A stretch of DNA of 5,662 bases, taken from NCBI GenBank assembly GCA_027021095.1, contig JALUUZ010000559.1, positions 1-5,662 of the forward strand, read 5' to 3'. The position numbers were made by a program, and so were the translations under genes. This document shows positions 5,401 through 5,662 of the stretch, in pieces (positions within the stretch are counted from its first letter, which is position 1; each line of letters starts with the position of its first letter). The notes under the pieces are model-generated. The model made no database searches. It had not been told where the DNA came from and saw only the letters and a program-made list of their open reading frames with translations. Source of the DNA: Gammaproteobacteria bacterium. Lineage in GTDB: Bacteria; Pseudomonadota; Gammaproteobacteria; SZUA-21.

Positions 5401-5662
5401 CCCACGCCTGCCGCGCAGAACATTGTTGACCTTGTCCCAGTGCAGGTAAGCACCCCGACGCCCGCGGCGGGTGGTATAGCCGTCGGCGAGCATTTGCACG
5501 ACATCAGTGAATTCGCTGTAGTGCAGATTCTGGTAAGGGCGTGCGCGGCTGAACAGACTGTATAGTGCCTTGGTATTCCATTCGTCGTTGGCCACCTCGG
5601 CGACGATATGCTGTGCCAGCACGTCCCGTGGTGCGTCAGGGATGTGAATCCGATCCAGTTCG
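2488..5662 (-). CDS. lhr: Lhr-type DEAD/DEAH-box helicase, long form, C-terminal 1058 residues (5' end outside window)
   Basis: Lhr is a superfamily 2, 3'-to-5' translocating helicase linked to DNA repair. The window shows only the part after the RecA-like motor domains, so Walker A and DExH motifs lie beyond 5662. The frame is open to the edge; a GTG at 5622-5620 (a Val in IPDAPRDVLAQHIVAEVA) is not a credible start. In residues counted from that codon: a winged-helix segment (about 1-75, with SRARPYQNL and GYTTRRGRRGAYL); the DEAD-associated region (about 80-330) with LNEDFAFESLPGDIFLLGN (106-124), PFWFGEAPGR (150-159), HSSYGSRINRAWGLAL (240-255) and MFPTRWRWVANISLAV (313-328); NPYTFLDDAPAEERR (426-440); and the long C-terminal extension, with GRWSLL (859-864), RYGVVFRKLLERE (896-908), LPPWREL (911-917) and ARGEIRGGRFVAGFSGEHYALP (926-947). 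This extension matches E. coli-type Lhr (about 1500 residues) and not the short ligase-associated Lhr. In E. coli the C-terminal domain has reported uracil-DNA glycosylase activity; I could not place its catalytic residue here. No frameshift or stop interrupts the visible frame. Confidence 0.94.
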   Translation of the reverse strand, partial: ELDRIHIPDAPRDVLAQHIVAEVANDEWNTKALYSLFSRARPYQNLHYSEFTDVVQMLADGYTTRRGRRGAYLHWDKVNNVLRGRRGAKTVAVTNGGAIPDHFDYEVVLQPEGLVIGSLNEDFAFESLPGDIFLLGNVSYRMLKIERGKVYVEDAQGQPPNIPFWFGEAPGRTDELSAAVSRLRSEVAAKLDAGIEATTLWLLERYHVPLSAAKQLAEYLAAAKAVFDTIPSHEQILFERFFDETGDMHIVIHSSYGSRINRAWGLALRKRFCRKFNFELQAAATEDNIILSLGATHSFALDEVVDYLHPGTVRNVLIQALLTAPMFPTRWRWVANISLAVPRNRNGKRVPAAFQRNDAEDLIAQVFPDQIACQENISGEREVPDHPLVTQTIADCTTELMDVDGLERLLQAIRDQQVEVHCHDLAGPSPLAQEILNTNPYTFLDDAPAEERRTLAVQQRRYMDSATAAELGRLSAEAIGKVRRQAWPEAQTSDELHDVLMLAAFVTASEGLDNAWTHLFDTLLGQQRALKLSPCPETTLWIARERLHEFALAFPDMTRQPDLQPLPDSKPTTAEKALVEILRSRLEVLGPVTTRTLFQPCLPVAQQLTDEETAPRSSRLHTALTMLEQEGFAVQGVFSPGATETEWCDRGLLARIHRYTLKQLRSEIEPVSPAHFMRFLFHWQHIAEPLEGQEAIASILLQLDGISVPAAAWEKEVLPARVKHYASNMLDNLTASGRYTWLRLRRKTKPEAKSPVLSITPLAIVAREHLPYWRQLHPGCIKQQDTLSSDARKVFDFLQQAGASFFVDIVRHTGLLRSQCERALAELVASGLGTADSFAGLRALVCPATKRHGTGPRSPRRRLRGGRIDEAGRWSLLATAAGTDLAPASKPARLQAEPLEFIANVLLQRYGVVFRKLLEREPGLPPWRELLYVYRGMEARGEIRGGRFVAGFSGEHYALPDAVGSLRRLSKEVNDDEYISIAAIDPLNLTGVITPGERIPAVSGNRILYHQGTPVAVSVAGNIKFFGTHDTLDEWAIRNALLGTHRFSAPMQPHRPN
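2496..2515 (+). other. Hairpin just after the channel gene's stop, inside the lhr 3' end
   Basis: GCCTGTGC (2496-2503) and GCATAGGC (2508-2515) pair over eight positions, one of them G-U, around the four-base loop GGCT. It begins four bases after the channel gene's stop codon. In the opposite (lhr) transcript the wobble becomes an A-C mismatch, so the structure favours the rightward RNA. No T run follows, so an intrinsic terminator is not supported. It may mark the 3' end of the channel mRNA after processing or rho-dependent termination, or be chance within the lhr coding sequence. Confidence 0.4.

Noticed and set aside
5620..5622. GTG as start codon of the leftward helicase gene
   Set aside because: The frame stays open to the window edge and the residues before it (ELDRIHIPDAPRD) continue the Lhr family sequence, so the gene begins outside the window.
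1..5662. CRISPR array, insertion sequence, prophage, defence island or toxin-antitoxin pair
   Set aside because: No spaced repeats, transposase motifs, terminal inverted repeats or small paired genes were found on either strand; gene content is housekeeping and envelope.

Overview
The window looks like ordinary chromosomal sequence from a gammaproteobacterium. The base composition is moderately GC-rich. The RimO N-terminus is of the gammaproteobacterial type, and the window also holds a lipoprotein with an SLT-like lytic transglycosylase fold, an MscS-type channel and a long-form Lhr helicase. I cannot name the genus. No tRNA, rRNA, CRISPR array, insertion sequence, prophage gene or toxin-antitoxin pair was seen.

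Layout. Positions 1-318 (minus strand) hold the first 106 codons of rimO, the ribosomal protein S12 methylthiotransferase, cut by the left window edge. Positions 319-481 are a divergent intergenic region. It carries two overlapping, opposed -10-like elements, a perfect 19-bp tandem duplication built around an 8-bp palindrome, and a GC-rich hairpin just upstream of a strong ribosome binding site. Positions 482-1090 (plus) encode a 202-residue lipoprotein that keeps the landmarks of an SLT-like (GH23-type) lytic transglycosylase and ends in an extremely basic tail. After 54 bases comes a 448-451 residue MscS-family mechanosensitive channel (1145-2491, plus). It meets the convergent lhr gene (2488-5662, minus) so tightly that the two stop codons share one TTAA. 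The lhr gene leaves the right edge of the window. What is visible is the region after the two RecA-like motor domains, that is the winged-helix, the large DEAD-associated region and the long C-terminal extension.

How the genes relate. The transglycosylase lipoprotein and the channel are co-directional and closely spaced, so they may be co-transcribed. Both act on the cell envelope (peptidoglycan remodelling and release of osmotic pressure). rimO (ribosome modification) and lhr (DNA repair) are transcribed in the opposite direction and have no clear functional link to that pair.

I did not find a convincing undescribed system. The points most worth a second look are the tandem operator-like repeats between rimO and the lipoprotein gene, the arginine-rich tail of the lipoprotein, and the 3'-end arrangement of the channel gene and lhr, where a hairpin for the channel transcript lies inside the lhr coding region.
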